Positions 32,280-41,047 of a stretch of 42,063 nucleotides of DNA are shown one piece after another. Position 1 is the stretch's first letter; every line of letters starts with the position of its first letter. The translations under genes were made by a program, and so were the position numbers. The notes beneath the pieces were generated by a model. It was not told the DNA's origin. It worked only from the letters and a program-made list of their open reading frames with translations, and did no database searches. This DNA comes from Angelakisella sp. (GTDB lineage Bacteria; Bacillota; Clostridia; Oscillospirales; Ruminococcaceae), in the NCBI GenBank assembly GCA_013316495.1, contig WSMP01000001.1:1-42063 (forward strand). Reading direction: 5' to 3'.

Positions 32280-32726
32280 ATGAGACAGCATATGGAGATA
32301 CAGAAAAGGGCGAAACAGTATGTGCTTTCCACACAAGGGGATAGCAATCTTGTCACCTCGCTTTTTGTGGCGGCTATGGCGGTAATTGCCATAGCCGTTT
32401 CTATCAACCTCTTCAGTCGGATTACCCTGGTACAGAACTTGAACCAGATGGCACAGCAGGTTGCCAGAGAGATCTCCCTGGAGGGAGCTGTAAATGTACG
32501 GGTGGAGCAACGTTTAGAATCTCTGGAGGAAATGTATCAATTGGACACAGAACTGGAGGTTCGAGGGAACTACTATACCGGCACTCGAAAGCTCCACCTT
32601 CAAAGCGAGTTTACAGTTATTCTCACCCATCGCAGGCAAGAAAATTTTATGGGCTTAGGAGGTGATAAGACCTATGTGGTCAAGGCTGCTGGAATTGCGG
32701 AACAGTATCACAAAGGCCACGGATAA
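32280..32726 (+). CDS. TadE-like pseudopilin 1
   Basis: This 148-residue protein has a basic leader, then QGDSNLVTSLFVAAMAVIA, the same leader motif as in the preceding pilin, one transmembrane helix and a mostly beta extracytoplasmic domain. It resembles TadE/TadF minor pseudopilins. No strong ribosome site precedes either ATG (32280 or 32292). Its start is one base after the stop of the previous gene, which suggests translational coupling. Confidence 0.7.
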   Translation: MRQHMEIQKRAKQYVLSTQGDSNLVTSLFVAAMAVIAIAVSINLFSRITLVQNLNQMAQQVAREISLEGAVNVRVEQRLESLEEMYQLDTELEVRGNYYTGTRKLHLQSEFTVILTHRRQENFMGLGGDKTYVVKAAGIAEQYHKGHG

Positions 32727-33228
32727 CAAGGGCCACGCTCTGATATGGGGCGTGGCCCTTGGCCTTGCACTTACAGCTTTTGCTATGCTGTATTTTGAAA
32801 AATACACCTTGGATACCCGAATCGACCGAATCAATAGCGATATTACTGCGGCCCTGACAGCTACTGCTGACGCCCATCTGCTAGATAGTCATCCTACTTT
32901 GCGGGATGGGACCAGCGGGGCCAGACTGTATACCGGGACAGTCTGGCGGGAAGTGACGGATCCGGAACATTTCCTGCCGCTGCTGGCGGACAGCTATCGG
33001 GACGCTTCGGTGCAGGGAGAAGCTATCGTGATCCGGTCTGGAGGCGAAGAGGCGGCCCGGCTCTCCAACATCCGCCTGCAAGTACAGAACCCTGCCGGTG
33101 GAGATCAGCAGGCGGTGTACCGGCTGCAATATGATTTGACAGTTCCTCTGGACCTGTTCTGGAAGGGACAAAAGGTGCTGCTCCGGAACCAGGTACAGTA
33201 CAGCCGGTACATGGAACGTTATGGCTAA
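32674..33228 (+). CDS. TadE-like pseudopilin 2
   Basis: This 184-residue protein has the leader RNSITKATDNKGHALIWGVAL, a single hydrophobic helix (about 22-42) and a C-terminal domain of about 140 residues. It overlaps the previous gene by 53 bases in another frame. AGGAGG lies 11 bases before the ATG. The layout suggests another minor pseudopilin. The leader Gly in NKGHAL would be the cleavage point. Confidence 0.65.
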   Translation: MWSRLLELRNSITKATDNKGHALIWGVALGLALTAFAMLYFEKYTLDTRIDRINSDITAALTATADAHLLDSHPTLRDGTSGARLYTGTVWREVTDPEHFLPLLADSYRDASVQGEAIVIRSGGEEAARLSNIRLQVQNPAGGDQQAVYRLQYDLTVPLDLFWKGQKVLLRNQVQYSRYMERYG

Positions 33229-33279
33229 AAAGAAAGAGCTGTATAAAAGTAAATATTTTATTGGGGGAATTACAGAAAG

Positions 33280-36200
33280 ATGAATGTAAAGGAAAACCGA
33301 TATAAGTTATACCAAAGGATCCTTCTGCATTTGCTGGCAGGGTTGCTGGCAATTGCAATGGCTATAACACCAGTCTATGCTGCTATTCAGGAAAACACAT
33401 CGCAGTATGATCCCTCTTCATGGGTTACAAACCGGCAGGGCCCCAGCGACCAGCGATTTAATGAATTTGTGAGCATAACGGTAGGCCCTATTACGGAAGA
33501 CAATGTTACCATAAATGTTTCTGCACCGAACTATACAAGAAATCAGAGCGGCGCAGTTCGGAAAACATATTGGAGTACCGCAATCCAATATTCTGTCGAT
33601 GGAGGTCCCTGGTACAGTACGGATCCATACCATAAGGATGGCTCTTTAGCGTGGGCAGGTTATGACAAAGCCGTGTCTGCCTCTGTTACAATTCCAAGAA
33701 CTGGTACTGCCCGCAGGGTGGCTGTCCGCTCATTGATTTTGCGCTATGTTTTTGAGGATATGGCCAGTCAAACCCGAAAAACTTATATGTATTATTACAA
33801 TCACACTCGAAGCGTCTTGATTCCTGCAAAGGGGTTCTATGCAGCTACTCAGACCTTTCAGTCTTCGGGCGTTTGGACTGCGCCAGCAGATGGAAACTAC
33901 CAGTTCCACGTAATCGGTCGCGGGGGAGATGGTACTGGCGGAAATTCTGGACATGGCGGAGGCGGGGGCGGCTATGCAGTCCACCAGGCCTATATGAAAA
34001 AAGGAGAAACCGCAAATATTATAATTTCTGCTGCTCAGTCGGCATTATCCGTAAAAGGACAAACCGTTATTGCCAATGCAGGAGCAACCGGCGGCGCAGG
34101 CGGTACAGCCAGCGGAGGAAATATCTCCAATCAAGCAGGTACGGCCGGGCAAGGTGGAATTCGTATCATTTACGGCTATGACAGCGATGATTCCGCCGAA
34201 TATGAATATATGGGTGGATATGGAGGAGCCGCCCAAGGGGTATATGGTGGTGCAGGCGGCTCCTTTTCCTGGGCCGGAACAGGCCAAAATGGTCTTCAAT
34301 ATGGTGACGGCGGTGGTGGATGCGCCAGAACCTCTCTTTGGGGCGGTGGTACCGGCTCTGCAGGTATTGGCGCTGCCGGAGCAGTTATTATTGAAGCGCC
34401 TACTGACAGAGTACCCCCTGCCATCTTGGGGGTAAACACCCCGTCCTATTGGGTGCCTGGTGCGATGGCCACAATTTCTGCTCAGGATGACAAAAGCGGT
34501 ATTGTTGGTTATGCAGTAACCAAGGATCAAAATATTCCCAGTAATTGGCAGGCTTCCAATCAATGTACAATTGAACCTGGGCTTCAGTACGCTTGGGCTA
34601 TTGATGCGCTCGGAAACATCTCAGCTCCCTTCGCCTTTACGGTTGCTGTAGATACTGACGCTCCTGTAATCCAAGATGTAACAGTGGATACTGTTTTCTC
34701 GGACGGACCTACCCGCAGTGATATCATGATTAAAGCGGAAGATCCCGTTATTAACGGGAGTATAGCTACCGGTGTTAGATGGTATGCTGTTACCCAGACT
34801 AGTAATCCCCCTGCTCAAGGAGATTGGCAAGGAGATAACGTATTTTCTATTGAAGGTCAAGGCGACTGGTACGCCTGGGCCAAAGACGTTGTGGGGAACG
34901 TCTCGGAACCTTTTCCCTTTGCTCCTGACGTGGATAGCGACGCCCCTGTAATTCACAGTGTAACAGTAGACACCAGCTTTTCGGACGGGCTTACATACAG
35001 CGACGTCACAATTGAAGCAGAGGATCCTATCATTGACGGCGACGCTGCCAGCGGCGTGAAATGGTATGCTATCACCCAGTCCAGCGATGCTCCTACCCAA
35101 AGCGATTGGCAAGGAGATAACGTATTTTCTATTGAAGGTCAAGGCGACTGGTACGCCTGGGCCAAAGACGTTGTGGGGAACGTCTCGGAACCTTTTCCTT
35201 TTGCTCCTGATGTGGATAGCGACGCTCCTGTAATTCACAGCGTAACAGTAGACACCACCTTTTCGGATGGGCTTACATACAGCGACGTCACAATTGAAGC
35301 AGAGGATCCTATCATTGACGGCGACGCTGCCAGCGGCGTGAAATGGTATGCTATCACCCAATCTATTGTTTCTCCATCCCAAGGAGATTGGCAGGAAGCT
35401 AACGTATTTTCCATCGAGGGGCAGGGTGATTGGTACGCCTGGGCCAAAGATGTTATGGGGAATGTCTCAAAGCCTTTTCCCTTTGCTCCTGACGTGGATA
35501 GCGATGCTCCTGTAATTCACGATGTAGTGGTTGATACGGTCTTCACAGATGGACTAATTTGCAGTGATGTTATCATTGATGCAGAAGATCCTGTAATCAA
35601 CGGTGACGCTGCCAGTGGTGTAAGGTGGTATGCTATTACTAAATCTAGCGTTTTCCCTACCGAAGGAGATTGGCAGGAAGCTAATGTATTTTCCATCAAT
35701 GGCCAGGGTAATTGGTACGCCTGGGCCAAAGATGTTATGGGGAATGCCTCAAAACCCTATTTTATCACAATCACTGCTCCTCCAGAGTATAGCACCAAAG
35801 ATGCAGCAGCTGTTGTCACCGACCCAGATGGCAAACCGGCAGAAGGCTGCATTGTAGAAATTGTGAACGGCAATGGTACAATCATTGGCGCGGGGGAAAC
35901 TGATATAAACGGCTACACAAAGATTCCTGAAGTGCCAGTGGGTGAATATGAGCTAGTCATTCGTGATTCGGATGGGAGTGTACTGGGAACAGGCAGTACT
36001 GTAGTAACACCGGATGGAATTTCGGGCAGTATGACCGAAGGCGATTACTCTGTATCCGTTTTCCCGGCAGAAGAATATATCACGCAAATCATCACCGGTT
36101 CCGTCACTGATCAAAAAGGCAATCCTGCTATAGGCTATATCGTCGAAATCGTGAATCGTAACGATCGTGTTGTTGGTTCTGATTTGACAGATCGTTATGG

Positions 36201-37194
36201 CTACTTTGAAATCCCTGGCATTCCCGTTGGAGATTACAGCATCGTCATTCGTGATCCCGATGGGAATATTATAGGGGTTGGCAGCATCACGGTTGGTCCA
36301 GATCAGGTATCTGGCGGTTTGACAGAAGGTAATTGCACCATTACCGTTCCTGCAAATTATATAACCCAAGATGTAGTAGGCACAATTAAAGATCATGAGG
36401 GAAATCCAGCGATCGATTATCTGGTGGAGCTGATAGATAAGTATGACCGGGTAGCCGGATCTGACTGCACAGATAAAAACGGGTATTTTGAGATTCTGGG
36501 TATCCCTGTTGGAGAGTATACGATGGTTGTCCGGGATCCCAACGGAAACATCGTGGGGACTGGCTATGTTTCGGTCACTCCGGAAGGAGTTTCTGGCGAG
36601 CTGACAGAAGGGTTGTATACCGCAGCCATTTCTTTTCTTGCAAAGAACCAGCTGGAAGAAGAGACCGACAAGAGCGTTTATTGGGAGTTGGCATTAAAAG
36701 AGGTCAAAGAAAAGGCCCTGACAGGCAAAAAATCCATCCGTTTAGGATATCTACCTAATTATCAGCTGCCAGTCTGGTGGCTGGAGGAACTACGTGAAAC
36801 CGGCCTCGATGTCGAGCTTTCTTTTTATGCCCTAAACTATGCCAAGAACCGTGCTGTCCTCTGGTCCTTCCATACAAAGGACCTTGGCTCTTTCCCTGCA
36901 AGCCGAATCTCCTATGACCTGGAAACATCGGATGATAAAGTATCTCCTATCGTTCCAGAAGGAGAAATTGTCCTTCGACAGCTTCAGGTCAAGCATCTGG
37001 AAGAGCTTCCCTTCCCTTTCGCTTTGGAGGTTACAACTAGCTGGTTGCGAGGAAAAGAGGCTAATCTATACTCCTTTGACAGCCAAAACCAAACTCTAAC
37101 GCTCATTGATACAGGGGTAATTGATGAAGAACGGAAGGTAAAGTTCCATCTTCAAAAAGGTGGAGATTACATCATTACTGTAAAAAACAACTGA
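33280..37194 (+). CDS. Giant secreted repeat adhesin
   Basis: This 1304-residue protein has a signal peptide (cut after PVYA, about residue 35). Next come an N-terminal region (36-185), a Gly-rich module (about 190-375) opening with QTFQSSGVWTAPADG, and a single Ig-like unit (about 380-457). Four Ig-like repeats of exactly 94 residues follow (458, 552, 646, 740), then three CnaB/carboxypeptidase-regulatory-like repeats of about 95 residues (from 837, 933, 1027) and a unique C-terminal domain (about 1120-1304). No LPXTG or membrane anchor is seen. It follows the pseudopilin genes and precedes a terminator. It is most likely the adhesin or tip protein of the Tad-like pilus, or an independent matrix-binding protein. 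Base composition is more A/T-rich than neighbours. Confidence 0.85.
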   Translation: MNVKENRYKLYQRILLHLLAGLLAIAMAITPVYAAIQENTSQYDPSSWVTNRQGPSDQRFNEFVSITVGPITEDNVTINVSAPNYTRNQSGAVRKTYWSTAIQYSVDGGPWYSTDPYHKDGSLAWAGYDKAVSASVTIPRTGTARRVAVRSLILRYVFEDMASQTRKTYMYYYNHTRSVLIPAKGFYAATQTFQSSGVWTAPADGNYQFHVIGRGGDGTGGNSGHGGGGGGYAVHQAYMKKGETANIIISAAQSALSVKGQTVIANAGATGGAGGTASGGNISNQAGTAGQGGIRIIYGYDSDDSAEYEYMGGYGGAAQGVYGGAGGSFSWAGTGQNGLQYGDGGGGCARTSLWGGGTGSAGIGAAGAVIIEAPTDRVPPAILGVNTPSYWVPGAMATISAQDDKSGIVGYAVTKDQNIPSNWQASNQCTIEPGLQYAWAIDALGNISAPFAFTVAVDTDAPVIQDVTVDTVFSDGPTRSDIMIKAEDPVINGSIATGVRWYAVTQTSNPPAQGDWQGDNVFSIEGQGDWYAWAKDVVGNVSEPFPFAPDVDSDAPVIHSVTVDTSFSDGLTYSDVTIEAEDPIIDGDAASGVKWYAITQSSDAPTQSDWQGDNVFSIEGQGDWYAWAKDVVGNVSEPFPFAPDVDSDAPVIHSVTVDTTFSDGLTYSDVTIEAEDPIIDGDAASGVKWYAITQSIVSPSQGDWQEANVFSIEGQGDWYAWAKDVMGNVSKPFPFAPDVDSDAPVIHDVVVDTVFTDGLICSDVIIDAEDPVINGDAASGVRWYAITKSSVFPTEGDWQEANVFSINGQGNWYAWAKDVMGNASKPYFITITAPPEYSTKDAAAVVTDPDGKPAEGCIVEIVNGNGTIIGAGETDINGYTKIPEVPVGEYELVIRDSDGSVLGTGSTVVTPDGISGSMTEGDYSVSVFPAEEYITQIITGSVTDQKGNPAIGYIVEIVNRNDRVVGSDLTDRYGYFEIPGIPVGDYSIVIRDPDGNIIGVGSITVGPDQVSGGLTEGNCTITVPANYITQDVVGTIKDHEGNPAIDYLVELIDKYDRVAGSDCTDKNGYFEILGIPVGEYTMVVRDPNGNIVGTGYVSVTPEGVSGELTEGLYTAAISFLAKNQLEEETDKSVYWELALKEVKEKALTGKKSIRLGYLPNYQLPVWWLEELRETGLDVELSFYALNYAKNRAVLWSFHTKDLGSFPASRISYDLETSDDKVSPIVPEGEIVLRQLQVKHLEELPFPFALEVTTSWLRGKEANLYSFDSQNQTLTLIDTGVIDEERKVKFHLQKGGDYIITVKNN
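34651..35763 (+). repeat. Four tandem 282-bp coding repeats in the adhesin
   Basis: Repeat starts at 34651, 34933, 35215 and 35497 are spaced exactly 282 bp; the last copy ends early. The similarity is mosaic. The second half of copies 1 and 2 (from 34822 and 35104) is nearly identical, as is the first half of copies 2 and 3, while the second halves of 3 and 4 match each other. This is what unequal crossover or gene conversion between copies leaves behind. Confidence 0.9.
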
Positions 37195-37207
37195 CAGAAA
37201 AAGCAGA

Positions 37208-37240
37208 GAGGTCTCAGGGGCATTCCCTGGGGCCTCTTTT
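37208..37240 (+). terminator. Terminator after the adhesin gene
   Basis: The 12-bp stem 37208-37219 / 37225-37236 (two G-U pairs) with a 5-base loop is followed by TTTT. It separates the pilus/adhesin operon from the DNA-processing genes. The T-run is short, so read-through is likely. Confidence 0.7.
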
Positions 37241-37260
37241 CCACGGAAAGGAGTACCACA

Positions 37261-37395
37261 ATGGCAAACGGATATGATTTTATCCCCAACCCGGCTGAGT
37301 TCGGTCTGCCCCCGGAGTTTGAAACGGAGACTCCGGATGAGGAGTTCTTTCTTTCGCCGGATGGAAAGGAGGTCCCACATGAGCCAAAGCAATAA
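37261..37395 (+). CDS. Short acidic 44-residue protein coupled to the ArdC-primase gene
   Basis: The frame starts MANGYDFIPNPAEFG and ends KEVPHEPKQ. A good ribosome site (GAAAGGAG) lies 8 bases before the ATG. The 3' end overlaps the next gene by 17 bases and contains that gene's AAAGGAGG site, so it may act as a coupling leader peptide. The composition is acidic (ETETPDEEFF). No family was recognised. Confidence 0.55.
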   Translation: MANGYDFIPNPAEFGLPPEFETETPDEEFFLSPDGKEVPHEPKQ

Positions 37396-39595
37396 GTGCC
37401 GAGAGCAGCTGGCCGAAATGTTCCTCCACTGCCTGGAAGAGGAAAAACTGCCCTGGCACGCCGTCTGGGACACCTCTCCACAGCAAAATGCAGTATCAGG
37501 GAAAAGCTATCGCGGAATCAACGCCTTTACCCTCACCCTGGCCGCTTGGATACGAGGCTGTGAGGATCCCCGATGGTGTACCTTCGAGCAGGGAAAAAAG
37601 GCTGGGTGGCATCTGAAAAAGGGCAGCAAGGGGGTCCCTATTGAGTTTTGGAGCCTGATGCACTGCAAAACCCACCAGGTGGTGGATTTCAAGACCGCCC
37701 AGGAGGCCATCCAAAAGGGCGAGGCCCTGAAGGAAGATTACCGTTATTACTGCCGGGTGTACCATGTCTTCAATGGCGGTGATTTCGAGGGCATCCCCGA
37801 ATACCGCCTGGAAAACCGGAACAAACCGGATCTCCATCAGATCCGCAGCCACCGGGATACCCTGCTCCGCAACATGAAGGTGAATTTTCAGGGGGACGGA
37901 AGCAGCTGCTACTATTCACCCCAAACGGATACCATCACCATGCCCCCGGAAGGGGCTTTCCACGACACCTATGGATACGTATGCTCCTTCCTCCACGAAG
38001 CAGGACACGCAACGGGGCATGAGAGCCGGTTAAACCGGACTTTTGGCACCACCGAGGAGGAATATGCTATTGAGGAGCTGCGGGCAGAGATCGCCTCCGC
38101 CATGACCGCCCAGCAGTTGGGCATTCCCCTCACTGCACAGCAGCGGCAGGAGCATCTGGATTCCCATAAGGCTTATGTGCAGTCCTGGGGTGCGGCCATC
38201 CGAAACGCGCCCCAGGAACTCTTCAAGGCGATCCAGGATGCGGGAAAAATTACCGATTACCTGATTGAAAAAGGGGAATATCTTTCTGCTGTGCCAGAGC
38301 AAATGGCGGTGGAAGGGGATTCGCGAAATGCCCCTGCTCCGGAGGAGAGAACTTTTTCCATCCAGCGCCGTCTGGACAATAGTGTTGTTGTGGAGTTGGA
38401 TGGCAAACAGCATCTTTTAGAAGGCCGTATGTACCAAGTTGATTTCCGAGATATGAGCGAAAACATTTTAAACGCCTTTGTATCTCAGCATCTTCCGGCT
38501 TTAAAAGAAACGGATGCTCCGCATCATACTGCGCTCAAGAGCCAGCCAGAACAAGAAGCACCTAGAGCGGCTGTGGCGGACTGGACTGCTTGTCAAAGAT
38601 CATCCGGTCCATCTCGCCCACGGGGCAAAGGCGGAAACGGCCAGGTCGCTCAGGCGATCAAACAACACTTCGATGTGCTGGAATACGCCCAGGAGGTGTA
38701 TGGCCTGCATTTTAAGGAACGGTACGGCGAATACCAGTGTATTGAGCATGACAGCCTTTGGATAGACCCGGTGAAAAATCTGTGGAACCGCTATTCCAGG
38801 CAGGTGGGCGGCTCGGTCATTGATCTGGTAATGCACATGGATGATCTTTCCAACACCGAGGCCATTTCCCGTCTGCGCAGGGAGATGGGAAAGTACAGCG
38901 TTTACAAGCCGGGCAAATATGCCCCCCTTGCTTTGGCTCAGAGCCAGAAACGTCAACAGAAATTTGTGCTTCCGGAAGACGCCAGATCAGCAAAGAGAGT
39001 ATTCCAATATCTGAAAAAAAGCCGCTGCATTCATCCCCAGGTCATTTCTGAAATGCTCAGCGCCAAGCTGCTTTATCAGGAGATGGTGCATTTTAACTGC
39101 GTTTTTGTATCTCCAGACTACGATGGAGTCGTTAAAAACTGTTCCATGCGAGCCTCCAACGATACACGCTTTTTTAGGGAATCTGGGGAAAAACTGGGCT
39201 GGATGGTGAATCCCCATCAGCGCGCTTTGTTTGTCTGCGAAGCGCCTATTGATGCCATGTCTATCATGTCGCTGCTCCACCATGGCGGAAAAGATTTTAT
39301 GGACTACAGCTACTACGCCCAGTGCGGAATGCCCAGGAAAGGTTCCCTGGGTTATCATCTGGAGCACAATCCGGAGGTTCAGACGGTCTATTTGTGCTAC
39401 GATAACGACGAGGCCGGACGTGTTTTTACCGAACGAGCGAAGAAAGAGCTTCAGGAGGCAGGATTTACAGGAAAGCTGGTAGTCAAATCTCCTGTGGCAA
39501 AGGACTTTAACGATGATTTAAAAGCACTGCTCGCTCACCGGCAACCGGTGCAGCCACCGGCAGAAATGGAGGGAATGTTATGTATGAAACCGTAA
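37379..39595 (+). CDS. ArdC - metallopeptidase - DUF3991/TOPRIM primase fusion
   Basis: This 738-residue multidomain protein carries functions usually found on conjugative DNA. The ArdC-type ssDNA-binding domain (about 1-135) has SGKSYRGINAF and GWHLKKGSKGVPIEFW. A zincin metallopeptidase (about 165-285) has HEAGH at 206-210 and the downstream YAIEELRAEIASAM. After a variable linker (about 290-430) comes a DUF3991-like region (about 500-560: YLKKSRCIHPQVISEML). A TOPRIM domain follows with Glu621 (VCEAPIDAMS) and DNDEAG (675-680). ArdC domains protect incoming single-stranded DNA, and the primase-like half could start second-strand synthesis in the recipient. The start follows AAAGGAGG. It overlaps the next gene by 16 bases. 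Confidence 0.88.
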   Translation: MSQSNKCREQLAEMFLHCLEEEKLPWHAVWDTSPQQNAVSGKSYRGINAFTLTLAAWIRGCEDPRWCTFEQGKKAGWHLKKGSKGVPIEFWSLMHCKTHQVVDFKTAQEAIQKGEALKEDYRYYCRVYHVFNGGDFEGIPEYRLENRNKPDLHQIRSHRDTLLRNMKVNFQGDGSSCYYSPQTDTITMPPEGAFHDTYGYVCSFLHEAGHATGHESRLNRTFGTTEEEYAIEELRAEIASAMTAQQLGIPLTAQQRQEHLDSHKAYVQSWGAAIRNAPQELFKAIQDAGKITDYLIEKGEYLSAVPEQMAVEGDSRNAPAPEERTFSIQRRLDNSVVVELDGKQHLLEGRMYQVDFRDMSENILNAFVSQHLPALKETDAPHHTALKSQPEQEAPRAAVADWTACQRSSGPSRPRGKGGNGQVAQAIKQHFDVLEYAQEVYGLHFKERYGEYQCIEHDSLWIDPVKNLWNRYSRQVGGSVIDLVMHMDDLSNTEAISRLRREMGKYSVYKPGKYAPLALAQSQKRQQKFVLPEDARSAKRVFQYLKKSRCIHPQVISEMLSAKLLYQEMVHFNCVFVSPDYDGVVKNCSMRASNDTRFFRESGEKLGWMVNPHQRALFVCEAPIDAMSIMSLLHHGGKDFMDYSYYAQCGMPRKGSLGYHLEHNPEVQTVYLCYDNDEAGRVFTERAKKELQEAGFTGKLVVKSPVAKDFNDDLKALLAHRQPVQPPAEMEGMLCMKP

Positions 39596-39909
39596 AAACC
39601 ACCCCTGTAAGTATGGAACAGGTGGGTCAGAGTATCGTGGAATCCGCCAAGGGTGCTACCGGTTCTATTTTGAATATGATCAAGGGGATTCTGGATGGAA
39701 CAGTGATCCCTCTCTGCCTGGCCGCCCTGATGATCACGATGCTGTTCCTCATCGGTTCCATCGCCTATGAAAAGCGCAGAGGCGAAACGGACACCCTGGA
39801 GACCAAAGTGAAGGCTCTGTTGGTCTCCTTGGCGGTATTCGTGGTGCTGGCCGGGTATGGAGTGATCTGGGGGAATCTGATCGCCACCCTGGTAGGGCAG
39901 GCAGTCTGA
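39580..39909 (+). CDS. Small two-helix membrane protein, VirB2-like candidate
   Basis: This 109-residue protein has an amphipathic N-terminus and two hydrophobic helices (about 43-62 and 80-105) around a basic loop (YEKRRGETDTLETK). It overlaps the upstream and downstream genes (ends at the ATG of the VirB6-like gene). Size and position at the start of the T4SS cluster suggest a VirB2/TrbC-type pilin or channel subunit, but no specific motif confirms this. Confidence 0.6.
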   Translation: MYETVKTTPVSMEQVGQSIVESAKGATGSILNMIKGILDGTVIPLCLAALMITMLFLIGSIAYEKRRGETDTLETKVKALLVSLAVFVVLAGYGVIWGNLIATLVGQAV

Positions 39910-40763
39910 TGTCCAGTACACTTTCCGGCTTCGTAACAGCCAGCGTAAAAGACACCTTTTCCTCCCTTTGGAAGGACTGCTTCGGAAAGGCTGCCGACTG
40001 GATCCTTGCCTTAATGGACCTGCTTTTTGGTTCTGTTTCCAACGCTTTTGTGGGCGCCTTTGAAAATCCCATCATCCAAGCGATCATGGCGATCCTCCAG
40101 ATGGTTTGCTGGGTCGTTTTCGCAGTGGCCTGCATCTTCTATTTTCTTCAGATCGCCAGGGAAAAACAGCGAGACTGGTCCACCATTACCTTGTGCTTCT
40201 TAAACACAACGGCTTTTATCGCCTTGCATCAACTGATCTGCCAGATATTCTTTGTCGTTCCAAGTTTTTTGATATCCTCTTTGCAATTCCGAGGAATGGC
40301 AGGGGAACGGGACATTCTATCGGCCCTTCCGGATAGCACGTTTGGAGGCTTTTATCTGCTGATCTTTGAAATTGCCATCATCTACTTTCTCTTCATTTCG
40401 GTCCAGCGGTTCGGGAAGATGCTCCTTCAGATGCTGATTGCCCCCTTTTACGTTCCAGCCTTCCTTCTGGGGGATAAACAACTCATTGCCGACTGGTTCA
40501 AAAGCACCGCCGCCTGTGGATTTGTTTTCGCCATCCAGTATCTGGTATTCTACAGCGGCTATCTGCTTCTCTATTTCGGCGGAGGAGATTTATCCGCCCG
40601 CATTCTGGGAATATCACTGCTGATTGCCACCTTCAGCGCACCATCAGCCCTCCAGCGGTATGCCAATATCGCCTCTCCAGGCCGCAGCATCGGGCAAAGC
40701 CTGTATTTTGGCGGAACGGCATTAACCTCTACTATGAGACTATTGGGAGGGCTGCGAAAATGA
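39909..40763 (+). CDS. VirB6/TrbL-like T4SS membrane protein
   Basis: This 284-residue protein has an N-terminal amphipathic part and about six hydrophobic helices (for example AILQMVCWVVFAVACIFYFL, LLIFEIAIIYFLFIS and FAIQYLVFYSGYLLLYF). It resembles VirB6/TrbL-type polytopic channel proteins of Gram-positive conjugation systems. It starts on the last base of the preceding stop and overlaps the next gene by 4 bases. Confidence 0.7.
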   Translation: MSSTLSGFVTASVKDTFSSLWKDCFGKAADWILALMDLLFGSVSNAFVGAFENPIIQAIMAILQMVCWVVFAVACIFYFLQIAREKQRDWSTITLCFLNTTAFIALHQLICQIFFVVPSFLISSLQFRGMAGERDILSALPDSTFGGFYLLIFEIAIIYFLFISVQRFGKMLLQMLIAPFYVPAFLLGDKQLIADWFKSTAACGFVFAIQYLVFYSGYLLLYFGGGDLSARILGISLLIATFSAPSALQRYANIASPGRSIGQSLYFGGTALTSTMRLLGGLRK

Positions 40764-41044
40764 AAGAAAGAATCTACTACATACCCAAAAACCTCCATTC
40801 AGAATGGCTGCTTCTGGGCTGCTTTACACTGCCAGATGCTACACTGTTAATTCTTACCTTTTTTCTTGCGGTGGCGGTTTCCTACGGAACACAGGTTCTC
40901 ACGGCCTTTTTCCCCTGGTGCCTTTTGCTGGTTTTTCGTCTGCGCATCGACGAGCGGACGGTCGCCCGCCATCTGCTGACCCGTCTCCATTTTTTGCTGA
41001 ACCGAGGCAGCCGCACCTATCTTCTTTTTGGAAAGGAGCGTTGA
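40760..41044 (+). CDS. VirB3/PrgI-like T4SS membrane protein
   Basis: This 94-residue protein has the opening MKERIYYIPKNLHSEWLLLG, two adjacent hydrophobic helices (about 27-60) and a basic C-terminus (LHFLLNRGSRTYLLFGKER). Small proteins of this layout directly before virB4 are PrgI/VirB3-type in Firmicute ICEs. GGGAGGG lies upstream within the previous gene. Confidence 0.65.
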   Translation: MKERIYYIPKNLHSEWLLLGCFTLPDATLLILTFFLAVAVSYGTQVLTAFFPWCLLLVFRLRIDERTVARHLLTRLHFLLNRGSRTYLLFGKER

Positions 41045-41047
41045 ACG

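Noticed and set aside
34651..35763. Assembly artefact in the adhesin repeats
   Set aside because: The copies differ at many positions and keep the frame, so true repeats are more likely. Collapse of extra copies cannot be excluded.
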